NCBI GenBank assembly: GCA_021229015.1 | Contig: CM037788.1 | Span: 52,841,360-52,905,359, forward strand | Source of the DNA: Solen grandis | Taxonomy: Eukaryota; Mollusca; Bivalvia; Adapedonta; Solenidae | Direction: 5' to 3' | Length of the DNA stretch: 64,000 nucleotides | Part shown: in pieces, positions 49,480-60,834 of the stretch | Numbering within the stretch: the stretch's first letter is position 1 | Layout: each line of letters begins with the position of its first letter | Translations under genes and position numbers: made by a program | The notes under the pieces: model-generated | Told to the model about the DNA's origin: nothing | What the model saw: only the letters and a program-made list of their open reading frames with translations | Databases searched by the model: none

Positions 49480-52400
49480 GGCGTCTGGCCTATGAAATTC
49501 TAAAGAAACCTTTGAAATTACAACATTAGCAAATTTCATCTTTCTATCTCATCTGGGGGCTCTAAGATATTTAAAATAATTTTGAGGTCATATTTTCGAA
49601 ACTTGGTTTCACCAAAGAACCTTGGTCTTTTCAATATTTGAAAAGGAAAGTAAGGATGGACGACTAAAGCGTTAGTTACACCCATTGAGAAAATGTCAAG
49701 AAAATCCATTCACAAATTCTGCAGAACGCGTTTAAGGTGACATCACATCTGGCGTCATATGACGTCATATGAATTTGAAAATCATTGCATTCGAAAAGAC
49801 ATGGTCTGAATTTTTTGCAATAACATTTTCCTTGTTATGGGCCATTGGTAATTGCATTTTCCGAAAATGTCTAAAATTAATTTATAGTGAAAATAGGATA
49901 ATTTCCGAAATTGCTTTAACTTACAGTGTAGAAATACCATGTGACCGTGACGTCACCAAAGGCATCAATTATAAGACAAAATTGTCAACATTTGAACATA
50001 GAAAATTACCCGTAAGAATTTCGTTTCTTCGTCGATTTCAATGGGAAAAGTGCCAGTCTAAGGAAAAAAAAACTTATTTTATACGTATCTGAAATGGAAT
50101 TTGACGTCAGTGGTTCTAATCTTGGATTTCCTATAAAACCATTGCCTTTTCGAATTTGGAAAAACGGACACCGGCAGGCACAACTAAAGCGTAACATACA
50201 CATTCTGTAAAATTTTAATGAATATCGGCCCAGAAATAGTGGCTGTAGACCGCGTACAAAATTTTGTAGACAACGTCAAGTGTGACGTAATATGACGTCA
50301 TAGGCATATGGAAATCATTAAAATAAAAATTTTAGCATATGAAACATATGCTGTTAAATTTTCATGGTCCTGAGTCTCTTGCAACATATAGAAATTAAGG
50401 CAAAGAAAAGAAGAAAAAAGAATAAATATGAAATTCTTGACTTTAACTTGCTTTTGTATGGTCCTAACTTCAATAAACTTTGAAAAGTAAACCGTTTAAC
50501 TTGGAAGATATGGCAAAAGTAACTGAAAATTCATTTTTTTTATATCAATTAAAATTAATTTGGGCTATTTCTATAATCTATGTAACAAATCAAATTTATT
50601 GAAAATGCTTACAATTCGATTTTCGATCTAGCTTAGAGGTTTTCAAGATATAAGTAATAACTGAACTTAACATTTTTCCGGAAATGGAAGTGACATTGTT
50701 CCAGAGGATCACATGATGCACCTTCAGTAAAAATTCATGCAAATGAAAAAAAAATAAGGCCTACAGATCTTAAAAACCGTTTAATTAAAATTAACTTTGA
50801 CATTATACGGTCACGGGACGTCATATGACGTTCATCTTCTCAAAATGTTAGGAAGACTTGTAGGCGTATATTCAGTCCAAATATCAGCTTTCTATCTTAT
50901 CTGGAAGTGATTTTATACGCATTTGAAATTTGACGTCAATGGGTCGATCTTGGATTAGCCATAAAATCTTTTTTTGATGAAAATCCGTCCTGAAATAATG
51001 GCTGTAGACCGTGTATAAACTTGTGTAGACAACATCAAGTTTGATATCATAGCCATAAGAAAATCAATGAAATGAAATATTTAGTATCTTAAATATATCA
51101 AGTAACCTTTAACTAAAATTAACGCGTAGAAATCAAACATTCTATTTAACCTTATGACATCTTATGACGTCAAATGATGTTTATCCTCACTGAATAGAAA
51201 TAAGTCTTAGAGACTAATATTCAGTCCAAATATCAAATTTCTAAATCATCTGGAGGCGATTTTATACGTTTTTGAAATTTGACGTCAATGGTTCGAATCT
51301 TGGATTCGCCATAGAACCATTACCTTTTCGAATTTGGAAAACCGGACCCGAGATGCACAACTACAGCGTAACATATACAATCTTTGAAATTTTGTTGAAA
51401 ATCGGTCCAAAAATAATGGCTGTACACCGCGTAAAACCTTTTTGTCCTGACGTCAAATCTGACGTGATATAACATCACATTAATATGAAATTCATTGTAT
51501 TTAAAGCTCATGGATTGATGTATATACCATTAAATTTCCATGGTCCTGGGAACTTAACAACCTGTTTAAATTAAAACGTATTCCTCAGAAATTTGTTTTG
51601 ACCTTATGACGTCATTTAACGTCAAATAACGTTCATCTTCACAGAATGTACAGCCCTCTTGGAGACTTATAAACTGTCCAAATATCAGCTTTCTAACTCA
51701 TCTGGAAGTGATTTTATACGTATTTGAAATTTGACGTCAATGGTTCGAATCTTGGACTCGCCATAAAACCTTTGCATTTTCGAATTTTGAAAAACGGACA
51801 CCGGGATACACAACTAGAGCTTAATATACACATTCTGTGAAATTTTGATGAAAATCGATCCTAAAATAATGGCTGTAAACCGCGTACAAACATTTTTAGA
51901 CGACGTCAATTTTGACGTCAAAGACGTCATAGTCAAATGAAAATGCATGAAATGCAAAATGTTCGATCTGAAGCAAATGCTATAAAATTTTCAAGGTGCT
52001 CGGGCGTTTTAAACATATAAAAATTAACACGTAAAATTTAGACATTACATTTCACCTCATGACGTCAAATGACGTCATACGACATTCATCTTCTGAAAAT
52101 ATAAAGAAAATTTAGAGATTTACATACTATCCAAATATCATCTTTCTAGCTCATCTTTAAGCGATTTTATACGCATTTGAAATTTGACGTCAATGGGTCG
52201 ATCTTGGATTAGCCATAAAATCTTTTTTTGATGAAAATCCGTCCTGAAATAATGGCTGTAGACCGTGTATAAACTTGTGTAGACAACATCAAGTTTGATA
52301 TTATAGCCATAAGAAAATCAATGAAATGAAATATTTAGTATCTTAAATATATCAAGTAAATATCATGCCTCTTTGAACTAGAAATTAACGCGTAGAAATC

Positions 52401-52500
52401 AAACATTCTATTTAACCTTATGACATCTTATGACGTCAAATGATGTTTATCCTCACTGAATAGAAATAAGTCTTAGAGACTAATATTCAGTCCAAATATC
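49480..52500 (-). repeat. Inverted, diverged array of the same CRE-bearing repeat family
   Basis: On the minus strand this has the landmarks of the 2.5-35 kb array in the same order: TGACGTCA pairs or singles, TTTGTACGCGGTCTACAGCC, TTTCACAGAATGTGTATATT, CGTTTTTC with AATTCGAAAA, and GATTCGAACCATTGACGTC. Subunits are near 49740-50310, 50820-51080, 51170-51520, 51600-51960 and 52070-52500. Divergence is higher than in the left array and most CRE palindromes are broken. No terminal hairpin or CTAG end is seen. The segments 50911-51230 and 52165-52500 are nearly identical at an offset of 1254 bp, and the second runs into the gap. Confidence 0.7.
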
Positions 52501-52600
52501 NNNNNNNNNNNNNNNNNNNNNNNNNNNNNNNNNNNNNNNNNNNNNNNNNNNNNNNNNNNNNNNNNNNNNNNNNNNNNNNNNNNNNNNNNNNNNNNNNNNN
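52501..52600. other. Assembly gap (100 N)
   Basis: A 100-N placeholder. It interrupts a nearly exact copy of 50911-51230, so the assembler broke inside an unresolved tandem duplication and real length is missing. Confidence 0.98.
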
Positions 52601-52710
52601 TGGAAATGAGATCGTGCATTCACCGGTAGTTTGCATTTAAGACTTATGTTGGTGTTTTTCATTAAAGCAACACATTTGATCAAAACTCTCTGTGATTTTT
52701 AATAGACCGA

Positions 52711-52952
52711 TAAACCCTTTCCCTCATAGAGGAAACCATGAAAAGACCTATGCGAACAGCATAAAACCAGATCAGCCTGCGAGTAACTCGCAGGCTGGTC
52801 AGGTTTTATGCTGTTCGCTGCTCCTGAGTGGTCTGGGAATGAGGATTTTGTAATTAAATTTGGTAATGTTTAACTGTGGTTTTATGCAGATCAGGCTTTA
52901 TGTGGTACCTACTGAGTGCGTCAAAATGAGTCTATATGAGGGAAAGGGTTAA
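52711..52952 (+). mobile_element. piggyBac-type MITE, copy 1
   Basis: 242 bp with ends (T)AAACCCTTTCCCTCATA and TATGAGGGAAAGGGTTAA. TTAA flanks with CCC-starting terminal repeats fit piggyBac-superfamily MITEs. The left TTAA has mutated to TAAA. Inside is a 67-nt near-perfect hairpin (52752-52818) with arms starting GCGAACAGCATAAAACC. It lies in the intron upstream of the GABBR1-like exon. Confidence 0.8.
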
Positions 52953-53388
52953 GGATATTTCAAAAGTGATTACACAGGAAACTAATTAGTTATTTGACTT
53001 ATAACCTGAGATCACGTCTAAGTATTTTCGACAGGCCAGGTATCATGCGGGCATTAAGGTAATCCATCCTTCGTTATATCATCATCATAATCCACCAAAA
53101 GACTTCAGCAAGCATCTTTTCAATTGGAGTTATATACGTGTTTGCTCTCAATATATAAAGGATTTAACTTACTTTAAAATTCCAACGATCACTAGATGGA
53201 ACATGATCGAAATTTAACGATGAGTGGATTACCTTAATTCCAACATATTGGCTATTTTATAATACGAGTTTTTCATTTTCTATACCACGTATATACAGCT
53301 GACGTTATTAATTAATGATTCGTTGTAGACTTGTATAGAAACCAAAGTTTGTACGATAGTATCACATGGTCTGCGTATCTTGTTGCAG

Positions 53389-53523
53389 TGCATGCCGGGA
53401 CTGGGGACGAAGGTTCTGTACGAGCTCCTGTACAACCAGCCCAAGAAGGTGATCGTGCTAACTGGCTGCAGTATAGTGTCGACCTTCGTGGCCCAGGCAG
53501 CCAAGATGTGGAACCTGATTGTG
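53389..53523 (+). CDS. GABBR1: GABA-B receptor subunit 1-like exon (Venus flytrap, LB1)
   Basis: A 135-nt exon encoding 45 residues of the extracellular ligand-binding Venus flytrap domain of a GABA-B receptor subunit 1, a class C GPCR for the transmitter GABA. It starts CMPGLGTKVLYELLYNQPKK and ends AAKMWNLIVV (45th codon GTG). The family segment has the same pattern: Cys, then LYELLYN, then GCS-VST, then MWNLIV. The first Cys and the Cys of GCS are 26 residues apart, as in the LB1 disulphide of GABBR1 (Cys103/Cys129, 1b numbering). The Ser after the second Cys matches the GABA-contacting Ser130. GABBR2 does not fit. Borders: a pyrimidine-rich acceptor ending TTGTTGCAG at 53388 and donor GTAGGT at 53524. 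Both ends are in phase 0, so skipping would keep frame. GC content is well above the surroundings. I found no neighbouring exon in the window. Inverted MITEs lie on both sides. Confidence 0.87.
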
Positions 53524-54070
53524 GTAGGTGACAACTTTATAGTTCCTGAGTTGAAAAAGTATATTGCGCATGGAAATGTCATGGGCGATTACTGTCCAGA
53601 TTTGAACCCACATCCTTTTTTCCCGTAGTACTCTACTACTGACCACGATGCCCTTGTATTATGGTAGAACAAGCCTGCCTCCTACGCATACAACCACAAC
53701 CTGCGTTAGCCGGTCAGGGAAACAAAGACAACTGCCTGTTTAACCTAGGCGTCTTTCTAATGGTGGGCATTTATATATGTGTGAAAATGCTGTCATAGAT
53801 GAGAATATAAAGTTTGATTGATATTTAACAACTGCACAGTCCTTTTGGGATCACACAGATATTACAATGAAATTAAAACAGTTGGCTGTTTAAAACTTTT
53901 TTTTTTTGCTGAGTAAATATGCCACTTACACGGGTCTGACCATAGCAGTGTATATACACATTGAATTATATAAATATTTCTCATTTTTAAGTGTTGCCTT
54001 TCAAATGTTCAAGCAATTATTTTTTGACATCTATGCACGTGTATCTCAGTTTTACTTCTCTGAATTGCTC

Positions 54071-54312
54071 TTAACCATTTCCCTCATATAGACTCATTTT
54101 GACGCACTCAATAGGTACCACATAAAGCCTGATCTGCAGAAAACCACAGTTAAACCTTACCAAATTTAATTACAAAATCCTCATTTCAAGACCACTGAGG
54201 AGCAGCGAACAGCATAAAACCTGATCAGCCTGCGAGTTACTCGCAGGCTGATCTGGTTTTATGCTGTTCGCATAGGTCTTTTTATGGTGTCCTCTATGAG
54301 GGAAAGGGTTAA
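54071..54312 (-). mobile_element. piggyBac-type MITE, copy 2 (inverted relative to copy 1)
   Basis: 242 bp, flanked by TTAA on both sides, with ends CCATTTCCCTCATA and TATGAGGGAAAGGG. By eye it is the reverse complement of 52711-52952 at roughly 95% identity. Its own internal 67-nt hairpin is at 54205-54271. It lies in the intron downstream of the GABBR1-like exon. Confidence 0.8.
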
Positions 54313-56169
54313 ACACTGATAACAGATAATTGCAAGCAGTATTTACTGTAATGATTTCTTTTCTCTTCTTACATGAATCTTAAACTCTGTAAAGAATATA
54401 TACCTTCTAAATGTTGGAGAAACTGAAGCCATATTCTGTTATAACATAGTGGTAATATCAAAAGTACAAAATGTATTCTCTCTTTCTTTCTCTTTGAATT
54501 AGTAGGTTATAAAACTTTAAATTTGAATAGGTTGAATTGTTTCGTGAAACAGGGACTGGTTATTCATCTGTTTACGTACTTAATTTGTGCTAAATCAGAC
54601 TTAAAGGTTTTATTACTCAACTAAGCATTTATATGTACATACTGCTTTATCTGCGTGTCTTGATAGTTATTTAAAGGTCCATATGCAATTGAACTGTGAT
54701 AAACAGAAGACAAACGGACCCGGGATTGAAATGTTCGGATAATAGCGAGGCTGGAAAAAACACGAATATTATATTTCCTTTAATGTTAATCCTTTACCAC
54801 CTCTAGTTCTGTAGAATAAAATAATAAAGTCTGATAGGGACTGGGAAGATATCTGGAATAACGTACAATTCTGTACAATTCTTAGATAATCGCTCCTCGG
54901 TAAACTGAAATGTTTGGGCAGGTGTAACTGGTACTGGTAAAGGAAATGTAGCACTGACTTACCGTGATTCTAAACTGCTTACAAGAGTAGGATATCAAAT
55001 CATACTTTTTAAAGGAAAGAACTCACATATGATATTAACCTTTTGTTCAATTCTATTCACTCTTGAATAAAATATGAATTACATTGGTATATTAAACTTG
55101 TATAATATGTTTTGTGATGATGCAACTACTTACAGTATACCGACATGTGACTGGGCGTAGCCAGCTTGAAGAAAAAGAAAAACGGGTGGGGGTGGAGTGG
55201 GTAGGTTAAGTTGGTTGATTTCAACTTGCAAAAAAATGAGCCTGAAAAGCATATTCACAACGGTAAATTCTAAAATATTATTGGAGACCCAAATTTTATA
55301 TATCTGCTATAATTTCCACTCGTGCGTTTGAGATTAAAAGCGGTTTGTTCTGTCTGACAAGGGTTGTACAGCCATTTTGCAGCCTTTGAAAGGTAACATA
55401 TCACTCTGATAGTTTGAGTTTGATTATTTCATCTTGGAAACAGTCGGGCTATGTCTTGTTCTATAGCTGGTTACCAACACGGACGTGTTCCCATGGAATA
55501 AAGGGCTAGATCGTTTAATGTTATAATACATTAAATGCATGTTTATGGAAAATCACATTATTGTCTGGAAATTTGTGCAATAATTATCCTTAAATGGTTT
55601 GCAAAACCATTTCTTTAATTGAAAGTTTCGTTTTTAAATCTAAAGTACCTACATATTTAGATCAGTTTATTATGCAACAAGAAGAAATAATGTTGCCTAT
55701 AAACTCCAAAACTGATGCTTTTTCAGATAATAAATCAATGCATATTCATGATATGCAAAGCGCATATAAGATAAAAAACTGTAGAAAAAGTATATGAGAT
55801 AGGATCTTTTGCCAATAACATTTATAACATTTGGAATAATTTCACAAATATAGGGTCGAAATGCAAATTGATTATTTCAACTTGCGCTTCTAAAATAAAA
55901 CTTTTATTACAGATGACATTATTCTTCACGGGGAAATAAAATAAACATAAGCTGTGGGTTTAGGACGGATGCCAAACATTGCGGCAATAAAACGTCCATA
56001 TTGCGCGTGGCATTAAACCAAGTATGAATTATTCTGTTAAACTTTTACCTTAAATTAGAAATCCTTTGAATTGAGATAAAGAGTGAAACCTCGGTTAAAG
56101 TCCACCTTAATATTAGGGTCATCTTATTAAGTGGAACTATATTTTCAGGTTTTTTTTTAGGTACATATA
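54313..56169. other. Intronic or intergenic, nothing recognised
   Basis: AT-rich DNA without a supported exon. If the GABBR1-like gene continues rightward, this is intron. Short open frames (54769-54954 minus, 55594-55797 plus) lack domains and splice framing. Confidence 0.5.
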
Positions 56170-56560
56170 TATTTCTTATATACGCCCGAATGGTGGTATT
56201 ATGTTATGTCATTGGTCGTCTGTCCGTTAGCAATTTTGTGTCCGCTATGTATTTAAGAACTACTGGAAGGAAATTGAATTTATATGACAGAAATGTCAAC
56301 CATACTGAGATGATATGCAGAACGTAATTTAGAATGTCTTGTTTCGAGGTCAATGTCACACTTGAAGGTTAAATGTCATACTATTATAATGTTAGAATAT
56401 TTTGTGTCCCTTTGTATCTCTTGAATCACTAAAGCAGATTTAATTCATTTGCCAGAATTCGCAACCATACAGAGAGAATGTGCAGACCAAATGTAAGTTT
56501 CTAGCTGTATTGGACCAAGTTCACAGTATGAAACAACATGTCATACTGATATAATGCGAA
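56170..56560 (+). repeat. Interspersed repeat, two related units
   Basis: Two successive units share GTGTCCGCTATGTATTTAAG versus GTGTCCCTTTGTATCTCTTG, followed by TTGAATTTATATGACAGAAATG versus TTTAATTCATTTGCCAGAAT, CAACCATAC, AGAG(A)TGATATGCAGA versus AGAATGTGCAGACC, and AGGTCAATGTCACACTTGAA with TCATACT. The pattern (GTCCG start, GGTCAA/GTCACACTTGAAGGT end) is one I know as common in bivalve genomes; this is from memory, not a search. Confidence 0.5.
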
Positions 56561-56574
56561 AATAAAGCGTGTTT

Positions 56575-57115
56575 GTTTATTAGTCCCCTACCGATGTTTA
56601 CACAAGAGGGGACTACGTTTGCCCTCCTTCTTTCTGTCTCTAAGTATCTCCTTAGTAAGATGTTGCTGTTGATGAAGTGCTTATCCATTCGTCAAAGGCA
56701 GTTCACTTTCCATACCTTTTTGGGGCGTATATTGCCCCGCTCTCAGCGGAGCTTTTGCTGCTTTTGTTGTTGTTGGTGGTGTTTTTGTTGTTGTTGTTGT
56801 TTTCGGTCCGTATATATGAGAGATACGCTCCATTTATGGGTCCAGAGTTAGTTGTATGGACTTACATCTGTACATTTTGGTATATCTGGGTTGTTCATTC
56901 CTTTTGCGTGGTTACCAAAGATCAAAGGAAGATCAAAAATCCAGGAAAGTTTCCGTCCGTCGGTCCCGAGATTTGTCCAGACTCTAAATTGGCATTTCAA
57001 AACTGGCACAAATGTTTGCCTTATGAAGACGGAGTGTCGCGTGTACAACATGATTCCTGGTTTAAAGTCAAGGCCACAACTTATGGTCAAATGTGAAAAA
57101 AAACTTCTAACTTAA
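56575..57115 (+). repeat. Interspersed repeat beginning TAGTCCCCT hairpin
   Basis: Starts with TAGTCCCCT (56581-56589) facing AGGGGACTA (56607-56615), continues into a TTG/TGTTGT simple repeat (56755-56800) and ends with a CACAAATGTTTGCCTTATGA, GTCGCGTGTACAACATGATT, AAAGTCAAGGCCACAACTTA block related in layout to 56170-56560. A 139-codon open frame (56677-57096) spans it, but its leucine run is just the CTT/TTG microsatellite and no domain is recognisable. Confidence 0.5.
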
Positions 57116-58359
57116 CAAAGGGTCAATGGATTGGCTCATCTGTTAACTTTATAAAAGCGGGCTGTCGTGTGCAAAGTCATGGTCTTCATACGTAGTAGTT
57201 AAATGTCAAAATTCAATTTAAAGTTTATTATCCGGGCTCAAATTTGATAAGGTATCAGTAAGTGAAAAGATCCAATGTAGAGTTTTGACGGAAACATGTT
57301 TCGTGAATTTGATTACCTACACAATGAACTCATTGAAGAGGAAAAAAAGAAGAGAAAATAAAAACCCGAAGACCTATTAACCAAAGATTGGAAACTTGTC
57401 TAAATCTCACAAAAGCACGCAACAAATTGTCCAATTCCCGCAAAGTCACGTTTTCAAATATCTCCTATTCCATCGAAGATGTATGACAGTAAGTTTTATC
57501 TTAATATAGTACATAACAGTACATAACATTACCTTCAGAATGATACCTGATATATTAAAATAAGTCTAGAAATAAAGATGTTTCATGTGAAATAGAATGG
57601 TAACTGTATATTTTTGCTTCACTGGTTGAACTTAAAACATATTTTTTTTTTTTTTAAATAAATCAAACGGAAATAATTCCTTGCAGTAAAGAAATGATTA
57701 TTTTTATAATTTATCAACATTTTTTCTTTGTGATTCTCCATCTTTTTTTGAAAGTTTGCAATATTTGTTGATCGGCTGTGTGCCTAAAAATATATTCAAC
57801 CGGCTTTTACAGGAATTTGCTATCTCTTTAGAATGTGTCTTTAACAAAACTTGTCACCCCGACCTTGACAGTAGATCATGTATATGTATCTATGGCATCG
57901 TCAAGAAATATATGATTGTATATTAAATAAACAAGTACTGAAGTATTGGGGAAAATTGGCTGTCATCTAAATGACTGAGAATTAAATCATGATTTACGCA
58001 TATGCGTTATAAATTCTAAATATTGTAAATTTCTTTAGCATGAATGGTGAAAACAATCACATTTACTCACGATTTCGTCGTTGTCAAATAGCGAGAATCA
58101 GGCCAGGCAATTATCCTAATTGTACCCACGGGTTAAGCGCGTGGAGGTTGGCCTCGAATATTTTAATGATAATTAACACTATATGTCATCCACTTATTCC
58201 TCTTTAAACGCTCTGTATCACGAAATGTTCACATGTAATGATTCCATTGTTTTATGTTTACTAATGAAAGCGTCCGTTCTTTTACTTTATCATGCAATCT
58301 GAGTATTAACCGAATTAGGTTGGTCATTTGGAGACTATGTTTAGTTGTATAGGTATGTT
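57116..58359. other. Nothing recognised
   Basis: AT-rich with T runs (for example 57643-57655). No exon, RNA or clear transposon seen. Confidence 0.45.
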
Positions 58360-58460
58360 ATTGTACCACAAGACTATGTCACGCCGTAAACATACGGCAT
58401 TATTCCACATCGAGTATTAGCATCTTTATACTGCGCCAACCAGTCTTGAAACCATCATAA
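58360..58460 (-). mobile_element. Degenerate tRNA-type SINE core
   Basis: The reverse complement reads TTTCAAGACTGGTTGGCGCA, TGGAATAATGCCGTATGTTT and ACGGCGTGACATAG, matching the core order of the 62212 SINE (GGTTG-CCCGG, TATCATGTCA, CGGCGTGATA). The ends are not definable. Confidence 0.4.
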
Positions 58461-59639
58461 ATACTGTATGCTAATAAGCCAGATACCTGATATCCTTTTA
58501 AAGTCCGGTATGTTAGGACCAGCGTCGAGCCCGAGAACTCCAATCCATAGGCGGGCGCTCATAACTCGACCAGCAGTGATTATAGTCCTTAAATTAAGTT
58601 TAAACTTATTTTTATTTAATTTTGCTCCTGAAAAAGTAAAAACCCACAGTCTTCGGTTCCGCGATCATGTACGCTAGCATGACCCCTTGCGGTTACCGTA
58701 TACTAAGTAAAACATTTTAAACTGAATTCCGTTTTGTTAAAAAAAAGACAACTCATAATGCCGCTAAAATAATAAAGCACTCCAAGTTTATCATTTTAAA
58801 AGATGTCAAAAATAATCGAATCGATATTTTATTCTATAATTTTAACGATTCATCGATTTGTTGAAATTTGAATACATTTTTATTTCCTGTTCAGAACCAT
58901 CCTATTTCTAATGCATTCACTAGTGTCAAAGAATCTATAAAATATCGAGTTGGTTTCCTGTCAGTCGTCACTAAAATAGCATTACTTGTAAAGATATTGT
59001 CATACATTCTCGTATTTATTAACAATAAAAACAAATTAATTGTCATTTTGTCCCAGTTTCCTTTTTCATTTGGCATACATTTGATGAAACGTGTAAATGT
59101 TTTCTGTATGGTGTTTTATGAGCTTCCTTATGAGCACTTCTGCATTAAGTATAAAATTTCACTTTAATGTATTAAATTTGCTGTACTGGTAACTACAGCG
59201 GAATTTTTGTTAAATACTGAATACACTCAGCTTTAAATATTGTTTCAACTTAAATCATTAAATGACTCATTAACCATCAATTGAGCGTAAAACCATCGAA
59301 ACAAGTACTTTTTTATATCGAAAATCATCAACAAAAAAACAACAAAAAAGAAACACGTTTACCAATATTGTCGAATCAATGAAACAGGGTCAATTGTCGT
59401 TGGCTGTAATCTCAATTTTATGATTCATGCAACATTCGTTTTTTTTTTTCGTGTTTTTTTTTTGCTTTTAAATTATATTTTGGGCATTTCATGCGCGCAC
59501 ATTTAAATAATTGATGATAAAATTTAAAAAAAAATGCCACTGTATTTTATCAAAAAATCAAAAATTATGTGACCAATTAAAAATTTAAAAATGGCAATTA
59601 TTTCATCCATTGGTTGCTCCTTTTTACACGAGGTGGATA
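58461..59639. other. Nothing recognised
   Basis: AT-rich. The overlapping open frames on opposite strands at 58868-59167 and 58891-59076 have no recognisable features. Poly-T tracts lie near 59440-59465. Confidence 0.45.
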
Positions 59640-59960
59640 AAGTTCTGCCTCACCGTGACATGACGCCGTAGACAAGTGGATAATACCACACACCGTCATA
59701 TTAACCCGACTCTTGACCGATCAGTACTTGTTTTGACATTATATGCTGAGCGTTTGTGGGGCTATACCTTCACAACCTTCAATGACTTTGGTACTGCGCA
59801 CATGTGGATCCTACTTGTGAACTCGTGGATAAAAAAACTGATGTTCCGTAGACAGCTGCATGGTATCACACTTAACACAGGTCTAACCATTCTTGGAATA
59901 ATTCTCATGTGTTGAGCAAGGGGTTTAACCTTCGAAGCTCTGGTTCAGGGTAGATGCTGT
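59640..59960 (-). mobile_element. Two degenerate tRNA-type SINE cores in tandem
   Basis: The reverse complements of 59645-59735 and 59830-59890 each show the SINE order of GG-rich core, GTGTGGTAT, (C)ATGTC/CTGTCTACGG and CGTCATGTCA. Examples are TATGACGGTGTGTGGTATTA in the first and AAGTGTGATACCATGCAGCT in the second. Both are heavily mutated. The plus-strand open frame across them (59676-59915) is therefore not a gene. Confidence 0.45.
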
Positions 59961-60706
59961 AACAACTCGATCACCGTACCCGGATATAACATTTCCATCA
60001 TACACCCAATCAGATTTACTTGTTAAGGTTTTATTGATTGGTTATTTCATAATTTTTGGCACTTTAATATATAGATTAGGCTTAATCAATCAACAAACAA
60101 ATCAAAAATGTCCGCTCAGAGTCAGAGACACATAATTCAGGTTTTGTATTTAACTTGAACTAACGTGATTCCGAATTCCTTTATCAGAAATTGGCCAGAC
60201 GAGTTCTGCTCTCGTCAGGGGTCGCATTCCAATAACTTACGTCAATGTTTTGACATAAGTTAAAAAATCAATCATTTCTGATTAGAGTACAATTCTGATT
60301 TCTCATTCCTAAATGATAATTGTAAAGATTTATGTAATGGGAGATATGTGACCCATCAGACGACAAATTATCTGTTTGGTTTGAATATTTCAGAACATTA
60401 CGATACGAAGAGTTGCCAAAGGTACTAGATAATTATTTGAAGATGTTGCGTTAATACGGCCTCACGAGGCACGAACATATATATAAACGTATATATAATT
60501 ATATATGTCTGTTGCAACATTAAAGCAGATAAGCATAGAACATGAACGTCCTATGTTCTAAAGTGCACATAGAGATAATCGAGTAATACATTATTTACTA
60601 TACATCTCAATGGTGCAGATCACGGAGCAAGTAGGAAACTGGATTACCAGGAAAACAGCCAAGTAACTGGACTGGCGACCGCCGTACCCTCTTACATAGG
60701 TGACCT
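59961..60706. other. Nothing recognised
   Basis: No exon or element identified. There is a TA-rich tract near 60476-60510 and a small hairpin (ACTTACGTCA/TGACATAAGT) near 60237-60262. Confidence 0.45.
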
Positions 60707-60834
60707 GGCCCCGTGTTCTCATGTTCAAATTTGAGCATCACACCCAAATCCTAATTAAAATTAGTATGTATAGTTTGAGTTAGAGTAAGAAAATCATACT
60801 TAAGTACCATTTTAATTTTCGAGAACACGGGGCC
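60707..60834. mobile_element. 128-bp MITE with GGCCCCGTGTTCTC termini
   Basis: A perfect 14-bp terminal inverted repeat, GGCCCCGTGTTCTC (60707-60720) and GAGAACACGGGGCC (60821-60834), around an AT-rich core. A target duplication is not clear, so the superfamily is open. Confidence 0.65.

Noticed and set aside
50097..51860. Peptide resembling DVNGSNLGFAIEPLPFRI shared between the inverted array and the antisense of the left array
   Set aside because: The shared DNA consensus contains an in-frame TGA shortly after this stretch in most copies. The similarity follows from nucleotide conservation, not a gene.
53280..53582. 100-codon minus-strand frame across the GABBR1-like exon
   Set aside because: It is an antisense shadow of the real exon on the plus strand, which has clear homology and splice sites.
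56677..57096. 139-codon open frame with a leucine-rich, membrane-like segment
   Set aside because: The hydrophobic run is translated CTT/TTG microsatellite inside an interspersed repeat; no domain or splice context.
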